A stretch of 13,172 nucleotides of DNA from Chloroflexota bacterium. GTDB taxonomy: Bacteria > Chloroflexota > Anaerolineae > UBA7937 > B3-Chlor. Below, piece by piece: positions 1 through 7,350 of the stretch (positions within the stretch are counted from its first letter, which is position 1; each line of letters begins with the position of its first letter). The stretch covers positions 1-13,172 of the forward strand of contig JAUWYD010000006.1 of NCBI GenBank assembly GCA_030616025.1. Reading direction: 5' to 3'. Below the pieces are notes generated by a model, which was not told the origin of the DNA, did no database searches, and worked only from the letters and a program-made list of their open reading frames with translations. The position numbers and the translations under genes were made by a program.

Positions 1-119
1 TCGCTGGCCCCGCGAGGGTCCCGAAACACTTCAAGAGTCGAAGGGCGCGTTCAGAAACACACTGACCAGAGAGGTGTGTCCTCGCGGGCGGTCTCGCTGT
101 GCGCTGAGGGGCTAGAGCT

Positions 120-148
120 TTGAACTTTCGCTGTCTCTGCAGTATAAT
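120..148 (+). promoter_or_regulatory. Sigma70-type promoter of serS
   Basis: A -35-like TTGAAC (120-125, four of six consensus bases) is separated by exactly 17 nt from a perfect TATAAT -10 box (143-148). Transcription would start near 155, giving a leader of about 85 nt before the serS ATG at 240. The leader contains a small hairpin, CCGGC-ATT-GCCGG (178-190). No T-box or other tRNA-sensing element was recognised. The promoter call is direct pattern reading and has not been tested. Confidence 0.75.
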
Positions 149-239
149 ACCAGGCAACACATGTTCCCCTTCGCGTACCGGCATTGCCGGACGGTGCAGC
201 ATCGAAGACAATGCATTCAGGGGGGAGTAGGACTAGACC

Positions 240-1511
240 ATGCTTGATTTGAAGTTCATTCGCGAGCACCCAGATGAGGTTCGCGAAGCTCTGGTCAAGC
301 TAAACGATACGGCGCCCATTGATGAGATATTGTCCCTTGACACCCAGAGACGGGAGTTGCTGGCCGAGGCGGACGCCTTGAAGCATCGGCGCAACGTGGT
401 ATCCAAGGAAATCGGTCGCATGAAGGAGAAAGACCAGGCGCTGATCGCGGAGATGCGGCAAGTGGGTGATCGCATCAAGGAGCTGGACAGCAACCTTGGC
501 CCGGTGAAAGAGGAGCTTCAGCGACTGCTTCTCCTGGTACCCAACATGCCCGATCCATCAGTGCCCGTGGGCCGGGACGAGAGCGAGAATGTGCTGGTGC
601 GTACCGTGGGCGAATTGCGCCAGTTCGATTTCGAGCCTCTGCCTCACTGGGACCTGGGACCCATGCTGGACATCATCGATTTCGAGCGTGGGGTGAAGAT
701 ATCGGGCACGCGCTTCTATGTCCTCAAGGGATTGGGGGCCAGGTTGCAGAGGGCCGCCATCACCTGGATGATGGATGTGCACATCAAGGAATATGGCTAC
801 ACCGAGGTCTATCCCCCGTTCCTGGTGCACGGCAAGTGCCTGGTAGGCACGGGCAACCTGCCCAAGTTCGCCGACAATCTCTATCGGTATGAGCCTGACG
901 ACCTGTGGATGATCCCCACGGCGGAGGTTCCGGTAACCAACCTCTACCGTGATGAGATCTTGCCTCCCGGTTCCCTGCCCATCAAGTACGTCTCCTATAC
1001 CGCCTGTTTCCGCCGTGAGCATATGTCGGCGGGCCGAGACACGCGAGGCATCAAGCGGGGCCATCAGTTCGACAAGGTAGAGATGGTCCGTTTCGTAGAG
1101 CCAGAGACCTCTGCCGACCATCTGGAGGGGTTAGTGCGCAATGCAGAGCGGATCGCCGAACTACTGGAGATCCCTCATCGCGTGGTTGAAATGTGCACCG
1201 GTGATCTGGCCTTCTCGGCGATGAAGAAGTACGACGTGGAGATGTGGGCGCCTGGGATCGAAGAATGGCTGGAGGTGTCGAGCTGCTCCAACTTCGGCGA
1301 TTTCCAGGCTCGCCGCGCCAACATCCGGTACCGCCCCGAACAGGGGGCCAAACCGCGTTTCGTGCATACCATGAACGGTTCGGGGCTGGGCCTGCCGCGA
1401 GTGATGATCGCCATCATGGAGAACTACCAGCAGGCCGATGGGAGCATTGCCATCCCGAAGGTGCTGCATCCGTATATGGATGGCCTCGAACTGATATCCA
1501 GCGTGGCCTAG
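240..1511 (+). CDS. serS: Seryl-tRNA synthetase
   Basis: Class II aminoacyl-tRNA synthetase that charges tRNA-Ser (and tRNA-Sec where present) with serine in the cytoplasm. At 423 aa it has the usual bacterial length. Residues about 25-105 form the charged helical tRNA-binding arm. The serine-site TAE is at 227-229, motif 2 FRRE at 257-260 is followed by AGRDTRG and HQFDKVEM, and motif 3 is NGSGLGLPR ending at R387. The ATG at 240 follows a purine-rich GGGGGAGTAGGA stretch and is the start. The gene has its own promoter at 120-148. It ends in TAG at 1509-1511, with a weak hairpin (GTGGG-TCG-CCCAC, 1527-1539) after it that lacks a good T-run. No key residue is missing, so it should be a normal housekeeping enzyme. 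Confidence 0.97.
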   Translation: MLDLKFIREHPDEVREALVKLNDTAPIDEILSLDTQRRELLAEADALKHRRNVVSKEIGRMKEKDQALIAEMRQVGDRIKELDSNLGPVKEELQRLLLLVPNMPDPSVPVGRDESENVLVRTVGELRQFDFEPLPHWDLGPMLDIIDFERGVKISGTRFYVLKGLGARLQRAAITWMMDVHIKEYGYTEVYPPFLVHGKCLVGTGNLPKFADNLYRYEPDDLWMIPTAEVPVTNLYRDEILPPGSLPIKYVSYTACFRREHMSAGRDTRGIKRGHQFDKVEMVRFVEPETSADHLEGLVRNAERIAELLEIPHRVVEMCTGDLAFSAMKKYDVEMWAPGIEEWLEVSSCSNFGDFQARRANIRYRPEQGAKPRFVHTMNGSGLGLPRVMIAIMENYQQADGSIAIPKVLHPYMDGLELISSVA

Positions 1512-1600
1512 GGCCTTGTGTCCGTCGTGGGTCGCCCACAAGGGCTTTAGTACAACATAATGCGAGAGATCATTTCGCCCCTCGGATGGAAGGAGGAAAG

Positions 1601-2722
1601 ATGCTAAGAAACTCAGTTCGGATCGCCAGGATTGGCGGCATTTCCATCAACATCCATGTGAGCTGGATAGTCATCTTCGTCCTGGTCACCTGGACATTGG
1701 CGGGGAGCTATTTCCCGCAGAACTACCCCGATTGGCCTCTCTCCCTCTACTGGACCGTAGGCCTCGCCACGAGCGTGCTGTTCTTCGTTTCGGTGTTGGC
1801 GCACGAGCTCGCCCATTCCTTCGTCGCCAGGGCTCGGGGTCTACCTGTCCATGATATCACCCTCTTCATCTTCGGAGGTGTCTCCCAGCTGAGTGAGGAA
1901 CCTCAAACACCCGCTACGGAGTTCGTGATGGCCGTAGTCGGGCCGCTGACCAGTATCGTGTTGGGAGTCTGCTTTGGGGCGGTGTCGTTGCTCGCCGGAG
2001 GCATAAGCGAGCCCCTGGCAGCGCTGGGATCATATCTCGCCTTCATCAACGTGCTTTTGGGGTTCTTCAACCTGATCCCGGGATTTCCCCTGGACGGTGG
2101 GCGGGTGTTGCGCTCCATCCTGTGGCAGGCCACAGGGAGCCTGCAGAGAGCTACCCGCTGGGCTTCTCTGGTGGGACAGGTGGTGGCCTATCTCTTCATC
2201 CTCGCCGGCATCTGGCAGATCTTCACCGGTGACTGGGTGGGCGGCCTGTGGATAGCCTTCATCGGCTGGTTCCTGGACAACGCTGCCAGCAGCAGCTACC
2301 GTCAACTGACCGTCAGAAACCTCCTGGCGGGACATAAGGTAAGCGAGGCCATGAGTCGCGAGTGCCCGCAGGTGAACGCGGGCCTGACCCTTGACAGGTT
2401 GGTGAGTGAGCATATGTTGCCCACCGGGGCTCGCTGTTTCCCGGTGATGGAGGGGGGCCTGGTTCGAGGACTGCTCACTCTGCACAACATCAAGGGCGTC
2501 TCCCGGGATCGTTGGGCGACGACGACCGTGGAGCAGGTGATGACTCCCCTGGAGGGACTGAAGAGGGTCGGCCCTGACGAGGAGTTGTGGGCTGCCATGC
2601 AGAACATGACCGCTGACGGGGTGAATCAACTACCGGTCATGGATGACGGCCGGCTGTTGGGCATGCTAGGTCGCGACAACATCGTGTCGTTCATCCGGAT
2701 CAAGGGAGAGCTGGGCATCTAG
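1601..2722 (+). CDS. Site-2 protease family (M50) intramembrane metalloprotease with CBS domains
   Basis: Predicted polytopic membrane zinc protease of 373 aa, of the M50 type that cuts transmembrane segments of regulators such as anti-sigma factors. The zinc motif HELAH is at residues 68-72 inside a hydrophobic helix. The second motif, NLIPGFPLDGG at 157-167, supplies the third metal ligand. Several other hydrophobic helices occur between residues 17 and 225. Two CBS modules follow, at about 245-300 and 310-367; in other proteins these bind adenine nucleotides, so activity may respond to energy state. The start at 1601 is chosen because AAGGAGGAAAG sits just upstream; an open frame extends back to 1244 but lies inside serS. 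A possible -10 CATAAT (1556-1561) has no matching -35, so read-through from serS is possible. The substrate is unknown and no anti-sigma gene is visible nearby. Confidence 0.93.
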   Translation: MLRNSVRIARIGGISINIHVSWIVIFVLVTWTLAGSYFPQNYPDWPLSLYWTVGLATSVLFFVSVLAHELAHSFVARARGLPVHDITLFIFGGVSQLSEEPQTPATEFVMAVVGPLTSIVLGVCFGAVSLLAGGISEPLAALGSYLAFINVLLGFFNLIPGFPLDGGRVLRSILWQATGSLQRATRWASLVGQVVAYLFILAGIWQIFTGDWVGGLWIAFIGWFLDNAASSSYRQLTVRNLLAGHKVSEAMSRECPQVNAGLTLDRLVSEHMLPTGARCFPVMEGGLVRGLLTLHNIKGVSRDRWATTTVEQVMTPLEGLKRVGPDEELWAAMQNMTADGVNQLPVMDDGRLLGMLGRDNIVSFIRIKGELGI

Positions 2723-2787
2723 GTTTTCCCAAGCCTACATCCTCGGAGAAGCCCCGTTCGAGCGTTCTCACCTGGGGGTACTTCACC

Positions 2788-3019
2788 GTGGCAGAGAAGA
2801 CCAAGCACGTTTGTCCCCTCTGTTCCTCGAAGCTGCCGCCTGGCGCTGCGGGACAGGTGCCTAGAGGCGGTGGAGGCCATCCCCGCCCTCATCAAGGCCC
2901 TGCAGGACCAAAGCTCTCGCGTCCGCGCGGCGGCGACCTGGCCGCTAGAGTCCATCACAGGGCAGGATTTCGGCGAGGATGCGGAGGCCTGGCGGTAGTG
3001 GTGGGAGGAGCAGCAGTAG
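2788..3019 (+). pseudogene. Remnant of a HEAT-repeat protein (C-terminal part, frameshifted, with an in-frame stop)
   Basis: From about 2849 one frame reads as a HEAT-like helical repeat: LEAVEAIPALIKALQ, then SSRVRAAATWPLESITG, then a tail FGEDAEAWR. This is followed by TAG at 2996-2998, then WWEEQQ and a second TAG at 3017-3019. Reading the first stop as a mutated CAG would restore WRQWWEEQQ, like the usual end of such repeat proteins. Upstream, a different frame beginning with GTG at 2788 encodes a CPLCSSKLPPG segment resembling half of a zinc ribbon, so the intact gene may have been larger and lost its middle. No start with a good ribosome-binding site exists for the HEAT frame. HEAT repeats usually serve protein-protein contacts. 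The remnant lies between the M50 gene and the next membrane protein. Confidence 0.5.
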
Positions 3020-3082
3020 GGGCTACACCTGGCTGCCTGCGGGTGGCGGGCGTGGGCCCACCCGGTTGAAAAGGACAAAGCG

Positions 3083-3760
3083 ATGAGCACGAGAACCTGC
3101 TTGTGGATCGGACTGGGAGTGCTGGCACTAGTCGTGGTTTGCTGCGTGGGCATCTTGGTCGGTGGGGCGCTGGCTGGACTAGACAAGACACCAACGCAGG
3201 CGCCAATCCCCTGGGCGGAGGAGACGCCGACACCTCCACCTCCTCCCACGTTCACCTCCGCACCGCCGCCTGCACCGACCGTCACACCCTACATCCCGCC
3301 CCCGCCACCTGCGACGCTGCCTGGAGTACCGCCGCCTGGCAGCGACCTCCAGGCACTGGTTACCTATGCCAATGAGATGCAGCCGTTGCTGGTGGAGGCC
3401 GGGGAGCTTGTGGAACGGGACGGGGAGATGTTGAAAGAGGCAGAAGAAGGCAACGATGCGGTGCTGTGTGACGGGCGGTTAGCGGGCGACAACCTGGCCA
3501 TGGAGGATGTGCTGCGCCGTGTGCGGGCCATCACCCCGCCGCCGGAAGCGGCCGTGATCCACGACTTGGTGCTGCGCAGTGGTGATGCGTGGACCGAGGC
3601 GCTGGACAACGTGGAGCTCTTCTGTGAAACCGGCAGCGAGCTATACAAGATCCCGGCCGTGTTGAAGTTCTGGGAGGCAGGGGCTACACTCCAAGATGCG
3701 GCCAACCGATTCTGGCTCCTTCTCGTGGCCAAGGGCGTCGAGGACTGGGTGCAGCGGTAG
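3083..3760 (+). CDS. Membrane-anchored hypothetical protein with a Pro/Thr-rich linker
   Basis: A 225-aa protein of unknown function. Residues about 7-33 form one strongly hydrophobic segment after a short polar start containing one arginine, consistent with an uncleaved signal anchor. Residues about 35-86 are rich in proline and threonine (repeated TPPPPP, APPPAP and IPPPPP runs), typical of an extended wall-spanning linker. Residues about 87-225 form a compact, mostly helical acidic domain with two cysteines (in AVLCDG and ELFCETG) that could pair outside the cell. The ATG at 3083 is preceded by AAAAGGA about 8 nt upstream. High GC at third codon positions and a clean single frame support real coding. 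It follows the HEAT remnant and precedes the DHH gene by 62 nt. I do not recognise the domain; an extracytoplasmic structural or binding role is a guess. Confidence 0.8.
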   Translation: MSTRTCLWIGLGVLALVVVCCVGILVGGALAGLDKTPTQAPIPWAEETPTPPPPPTFTSAPPPAPTVTPYIPPPPPATLPGVPPPGSDLQALVTYANEMQPLLVEAGELVERDGEMLKEAEEGNDAVLCDGRLAGDNLAMEDVLRRVRAITPPPEAAVIHDLVLRSGDAWTEALDNVELFCETGSELYKIPAVLKFWEAGATLQDAANRFWLLLVAKGVEDWVQR

Positions 3761-3822
3761 GAACCTGGGGTTCAGCGACCAGCGTGCTGGACGTTCTTGC
3801 GGGAGCGGAGTGAGGGGTAAAC

Positions 3823-4893
3823 GTGAGTCAGGACGGACCTAATCGCGCCTTTTCCAGCAGCGCTGAGGCTGTAGAAGCGCTCTTTGAGACGGTGGGAGGC
3901 GCCAGGAGCGCCTTGATCGTTACCCATGACGACCCTGATCCCGATGCCATCGCCAGCGCCATGACCTTGGCCTACCTGCTGGAGCAACGGTTGGGCCTGA
4001 AGGCGACGCTGGCCCACGGCGGGATCATCGGGCGGGCGGAGAACAAGGCCATGGTTCGACTACTGGCCATCGAGATCCGCCCCCTCCGTGAAGTGGACCC
4101 TCCACGGTTCGAGGTCATTGCCCTGGTGGACGCGCAAGCGGGGGCCGGGAACGTTGGCCTCCCCCAAGAGATCGCCCCCACTGTCCTCATCGATCATCAT
4201 TCTGACGTCCAGTCTGAGGTGAAAGGTGTCCCGTTTGTGGATATCCGCACGGGGTGCGGAGCGACCTCGACCATTCTGACCAACTATCTCAAGGCGGCCG
4301 ATCTGGTGCCGGATCGTCGGACCGCCACAGCCCTCTTCTACGGCATCAAGTCCGACACCATGGGGCTGGCCCGAGGAGCTGGAGAGTCTGACGTTGAAGC
4401 TTATCTATACCTGCTCCCCCTGGCCGACACCAAGATCTTGGCGCAGATTGAGCAGGCCCAGGTCCCCCTGGCGTACTTCCGCGCCTTCGAGCGGGCCCTG
4501 GAGCGCACCTTCATCTACCATGACACAGTCATCTGTAGTCTGGGGCCGATGGACTGGCCAGACTTGGCGGCAGAGATGGCTGACTTTCTCCTGCGTTGGG
4601 AGGGCGCACGGTGGATCATCTGCATGGGTCTTTTCGATGACGAGATCGTCATCTCCGTGCGAACCAACGATCTCGAGAGCAATGCGGGTCGCGTCGTTCA
4701 GGAGGTGGTCAGGGGCCTGGGGAGGGGCGGGGGACACAGCTTGATGGCCGGAGGCCGCGTCGCCTTGGATGGCCAGTCTCCACGTGATGTGGTGCGCCAA
4801 CTACGACGCCGATTCCTGCTCCGTCTGGGGCGTGAGGAGAGTGAGGGTGAGAAGCTCATCCAGGAATCCCTGCGTCCCAACCTCATCCAGTGA
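3823..4893 (+). CDS. DHH/DHHA1-family phosphoesterase (NrnA/RecJ-like)
   Basis: Predicted 356-aa cytoplasmic metal-dependent phosphoesterase. The N-terminal DHH domain shows THDDPDPDAIAS (34-45), the first metal-binding motif, a VDAQAG segment, and IDHHSD with D124-H125-H126, the signature that names the family. The C-terminal DHHA1 part has GGGHSLMAGG around H305, the usual substrate-binding glycine-rich motif. Bacterial relatives include NrnA, which degrades short oligoribonucleotides and 3'-phosphoadenosine 5'-phosphate; RecJ is much longer and is excluded by size. The exact substrate cannot be read from sequence. The start is GTG at 3823 with a GTGAGGGG Shine-Dalgarno-like stretch upstream. 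The gene converges on the thioesterase gene with only 40 nt between them. Confidence 0.9.
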   Translation: MSQDGPNRAFSSSAEAVEALFETVGGARSALIVTHDDPDPDAIASAMTLAYLLEQRLGLKATLAHGGIIGRAENKAMVRLLAIEIRPLREVDPPRFEVIALVDAQAGAGNVGLPQEIAPTVLIDHHSDVQSEVKGVPFVDIRTGCGATSTILTNYLKAADLVPDRRTATALFYGIKSDTMGLARGAGESDVEAYLYLLPLADTKILAQIEQAQVPLAYFRAFERALERTFIYHDTVICSLGPMDWPDLAAEMADFLLRWEGARWIICMGLFDDEIVISVRTNDLESNAGRVVQEVVRGLGRGGGHSLMAGGRVALDGQSPRDVVRQLRRRFLLRLGREESEGEKLIQESLRPNLIQ

Positions 4894-4933
4894 TCGCGCG
4901 TCACTCGTCGTGTCGGCCTTGCCGAACAGTGGT

Positions 4934-5413
4934 TCAGACGGGTTCCCCTCTTGTCGCCAGTCGCTCTGCCTGCCGCTCCGCGCCTTTGGCTAGACGTGCT
5001 CGTTCCTCTTCCGTCTCCGCGACCAGCGCTGGAACCTCGCATGGCTGGCCGCTCTCATCAAGCGCCACGTACACCACATAGGCGGAGTTGGTGTGGGTCT
5101 TTTCTCCTGTCATGGGATCTTCGGCCTCCACCAGTACTTCCACCTCCATGGAGGTGCGGCCGACGTAGCTCAAGGAGCCCGTGAGCGTGACTAGATTCCC
5201 CACGTAAATGGGAGAGAAGAAGGTCATCGAATCCACGGCCACCGTCACTACGTTCGAGCGGCTGTGTCTGACCGCCACGATGGCGCCGGCTTGGTCCACC
5301 AGCTTCATGATGATGCCGCCGTGGACGTTACCCCGAGGATTGGCATCCGTAGGCAGCATGACCTGGCTGATGGTTACTTTGGAATCCGCTATTCGTTTGC
5401 CTTGATCACTCAT
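4934..5413 (-). CDS. Hotdog-fold acyl-CoA thioesterase (YciA/BACH-like)
   Basis: Predicted cytoplasmic enzyme of 159 aa that hydrolyses acyl-CoA to free acid and CoA. The hotdog signature NPRGNVHGGIIMKLVD spans residues 25-40, with N25, the GG pair at 32-33 and D40 matching the residues used in the YciA/ACOT7 group. It is followed by VDSMTFFSPIYVGNLVTL and the SYVGRTSMEVEV strands. The last 35 residues are a charged helix beyond the core fold. The ATG (minus strand, 5411-5413) is preceded by GGGGAGG, and a strong -10 lies just upstream, so it is probably transcribed alone. The acyl chain preference is not visible; a housekeeping role in recycling CoA is likely. The reading frame is intact. 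Confidence 0.92.
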   Translation of the reverse strand: MSDQGKRIADSKVTISQVMLPTDANPRGNVHGGIIMKLVDQAGAIVAVRHSRSNVVTVAVDSMTFFSPIYVGNLVTLTGSLSYVGRTSMEVEVLVEAEDPMTGEKTHTNSAYVVYVALDESGQPCEVPALVAETEEERARLAKGAERQAERLATRGEPV

Positions 5414-5433
5414 GGTTGGCCTCCCCGCGGCAG

Positions 5434-5442
5434 ATTATACCA
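5434..5442 (-). promoter_or_regulatory. Extended -10 promoter of the thioesterase gene
   Basis: On the minus strand the sequence TGG-TATAAT (plus-strand ATTATACCA, 5434-5442) gives a perfect -10 box preceded by the extended -10 TG. No good -35 is found 16-18 nt further upstream, which is common for extended -10 promoters. Transcription would start near 5427, leaving a leader of about 13 nt that carries the GGGGAGG ribosome-binding site. Confidence 0.55.
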
Positions 5443-5604
5443 CACCGTGACCCTGCTGGCTCATCTAGCGTGCTACATCAAGTGGCGATCGCAGGAGTGA
5501 CAACTGGTCAAATGCGCCTTTTTCATGCTTCCTTCACAAACAATCTCCAGTCGCTTCACAACTGGCTGGCATAGTTAGGGTGAGGGAAGTGAACCAAGAT
5601 TCCG
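5443..5604. other. Intergenic stretch with short direct repeats
   Basis: No recognised gene. Two pairs of exact 8-nt direct repeats are present: CTTCACAA at 5532-5539 and 5554-5561 (22 nt apart, about two helical turns), and ACAACTGG at 5500-5507 and 5558-5565. They lie between the outward-facing thioesterase promoter and the LCP1 promoter. They could be operator half-sites or chance. Confidence 0.3.
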
Positions 5605-5820
5605 ATGCTCGGCAAAGCCGAACCCGACTTCGCGGTGGATGCGTTGATCCTCGGCGCATTCATTTCAGCCAGCCTCTCAGGGCTGATGCTGCTGACGATG
5701 ACTCACGCTGGGTTCCGCGGCGGCCGAGATCCCGCCTCCTACCAGACGGTGCTTTTCCTCAACCGCCGCGGCCGGCCCGCTACCCGAAATCGTTGTGTTA
5801 TAGCTTTTGGGGTGGTATAA
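5605..5820 (+). CDS. Small hypothetical membrane peptide (doubtful)
   Basis: An ATG-started frame of 71 codons with one hydrophobic stretch at about residues 10-32 (VDALILGAFISASLSGLML) that could cross the membrane, followed by a basic C-terminal half. Third codon positions are GC-rich over the first 60 codons, as in real genes of this window. Against it: no ribosome-binding site at proper spacing (the nearest purine run, GAGGGAAG, is about 16 nt from the ATG), and its stop codon lies inside the -10 box of the LCP1 promoter. No family was recognised. It may be a fragment of a former gene. Confidence 0.28.
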   Translation: MLGKAEPDFAVDALILGAFISASLSGLMLLTMTHAGFRGGRDPASYQTVLFLNRRGRPATRNRCVIAFGVV

Positions 5821-5821
5821 T
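5793..5821 (+). promoter_or_regulatory. Sigma70-type promoter of the first LCP gene
   Basis: A weak -35 TTGTGT (5793-5798) is followed after 17 nt by a perfect TATAAT (5816-5821) preceded by TGG, an extended -10 element. Predicted transcription starts near 5828, 30 nt before the ATG at 5858. Confidence 0.62.
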
Positions 5822-5857
5822 GCCAATGTAGTTCAATTCAGAATCGAGAAGGCAGGT

Positions 5858-7219
5858 ATGAAGAGATTCTTGCTTGTCATCCTGGCCGTGTGGATTACAG
5901 GGGCCGTGCTCGCGGGTTGCGGCGGAGGGGCGTCCTCTGCCACCACGCCTACCTATACTTCTGCGCCGACGATGGAGCCGACGCCAAGACCAACCGACAC
6001 TTCAAACAACTCGTCGCCCACACCAACCGCGTCTCCTACTTCCACACCCACCCCCACACCGACGGCCACACCTGTTCCCACGCCGCTCCCGGTGCCGGAG
6101 GGGGTGATCAGCATCATGCTCTTGGGGGGCGATAGACTGCGAGGTCAGACAGATTGGCGCACCGACACCATGATCTACGTGCGTGTAGACCCAAGGACGA
6201 AGACAGTGGGCATGGTGTCGATTCCCCGCGACCTCTGGGTTGACATACCAGGGTACGGATACGACCGCCTGAACACTGCGGACTACCTGGGGGAAACCCA
6301 GGGTTATCCTGGTGGCGGGCCGGCTCTGCTGAATGAGACGCTGCTGCTCAACCTGGGGATAGGATTCGACCACTTCGTCAGGGTCAACTTCGAAGGCTTC
6401 AAGCAGATAGTAGACATCCTGGGCGGGATAGACGTTGACGTGGAGTGCTCGGTCGAGCTATGGGGGGCGGATCCGGACAAGCCCGGTGAATGGAAGCAGA
6501 TCGGTTATATAGGGGCAGGGATGCAGCACATGGATGGGCCAAGGGCGCTGCGGTACGCTCAATGCCGGTACAAAACCCCCGTGTTTGACCGTGACAGGCG
6601 GCAGCAGAAGGTGCTGTTCGCCGTCCGCAGTAGAGTCATGGAACTGGGCATCCCAGGGCTCCTGCCACGCGCTCTGGAGTTGCTGGTTACGATGAGGGAG
6701 ATGGTTCAGACTAATCTAGGCCCCTCGGAGATAATGACCTTGGCCCAGCTGGTTCCCGAAGTTCAGCCCTCAAGTGTGAACAGGGCATACATAGACTTGA
6801 CCATGGCCACAGAGTGGACGACGCCTGAAGGGGCGTGGGTGATGCTGCCCAGCAGGGAGAAGATTGCGCCGGTGATCATGGGGATGCTGGATCCACCTGC
6901 TGAGAGGGTGAACCGGCTCATAGAGGAAGGCGCAAGAGTAGTGCTGCGCAATGGCACACCAGCCGCTGGTTGGGGGCGGCAGATAGCGGACCGCCTAGAG
7001 TTGCGAGGCTTTCAGATAACTGACTTCGCCCCGGCTGATAGGACCGACTATGCGGAGACTCTTATTTTCAGCTACTCTGACAAACCCTACACCGTCAGCA
7101 ATCTACAAGCGCACTTGGAAGTCGAGGACCAGAATGTGCATCAGGAGCCAGGCGCCTCGAGCGAGATGGATGTGCTGGTAATACTGGGAGACGATTTCCA
7201 CACCCTCTGTCCCGAGTGA
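5858..7219 (+). CDS. LCP (LytR-CpsA-Psr) family lipoprotein with LytR_C domain
   Basis: Predicted surface enzyme of 453 aa. LCP proteins transfer undecaprenyl-linked glycopolymers to peptidoglycan. The N-terminus has a lipoprotein signal peptide with lipobox L18-A19-G20-C21, then a long Thr/Pro/Ser-rich linker to about residue 82. The LCP domain shows IMLLGGDR, RTDT at 101-104, SIPRD at 121-125, DILGGIDVDV, and FDRDRRQQ, so the arginines and aspartates of the pyrophosphate site are kept. A LytR_C-type domain starts near residue 358 (VVLRNGT). The ATG at 5858 follows GAGAAGG; an upstream in-frame ATG at 5807 overlaps the promoter and would spoil the signal peptide. A close paralogue follows 131 nt downstream. 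Cysteines 197, 236 and 451 are shared with that paralogue. The attached polymer is unknown. Confidence 0.93.
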   Translation: MKRFLLVILAVWITGAVLAGCGGGASSATTPTYTSAPTMEPTPRPTDTSNNSSPTPTASPTSTPTPTPTATPVPTPLPVPEGVISIMLLGGDRLRGQTDWRTDTMIYVRVDPRTKTVGMVSIPRDLWVDIPGYGYDRLNTADYLGETQGYPGGGPALLNETLLLNLGIGFDHFVRVNFEGFKQIVDILGGIDVDVECSVELWGADPDKPGEWKQIGYIGAGMQHMDGPRALRYAQCRYKTPVFDRDRRQQKVLFAVRSRVMELGIPGLLPRALELLVTMREMVQTNLGPSEIMTLAQLVPEVQPSSVNRAYIDLTMATEWTTPEGAWVMLPSREKIAPVIMGMLDPPAERVNRLIEEGARVVLRNGTPAAGWGRQIADRLELRGFQITDFAPADRTDYAETLIFSYSDKPYTVSNLQAHLEVEDQNVHQEPGASSEMDVLVILGDDFHTLCPE

Positions 7220-7350
7220 GGAGATCTCCAACTGGCGGCGGGTCGCAGACCTCATGGCCGGGCCCGATGGCAGGTGTAGCGGGACATCACTAATGGGGCC
7301 TTGAGCCTCTTCTCGTATCCTAGAGCCCTGAGGGAGTATTGGGACGCGTC

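Noticed and set aside
1..239. T-box or other leader riboswitch upstream of serS
   Set aside because: No T-box antiterminator motif or specifier stem is visible; only one 5-bp hairpin occurs in the leader.
558..1541. Long minus-strand frames opposite serS
   Set aside because: They are mirror frames of a high-GC gene with no protein family character.
1513..1545. Intrinsic terminator after serS
   Set aside because: Competing hairpins (CCTTGTG/CACAAGG and GTGGG/CCCAC) exist, but only three T follow; too weak to call.
1244..1600. Upstream extension of the M50 protease frame
   Set aside because: It lies within serS in another frame, and a strong AAGGAGG site marks the start at 1601.
4894..4933. 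Bidirectional terminator between the DHH and thioesterase genes
   Set aside because: TCGGC-CTT-GCCGA is a short stem without T-runs on either side.
7301..7321. Promoter TTGAGC/TATCCT upstream of the second LCP gene
   Set aside because: The spacer would be only 9 nt, too short for sigma70.
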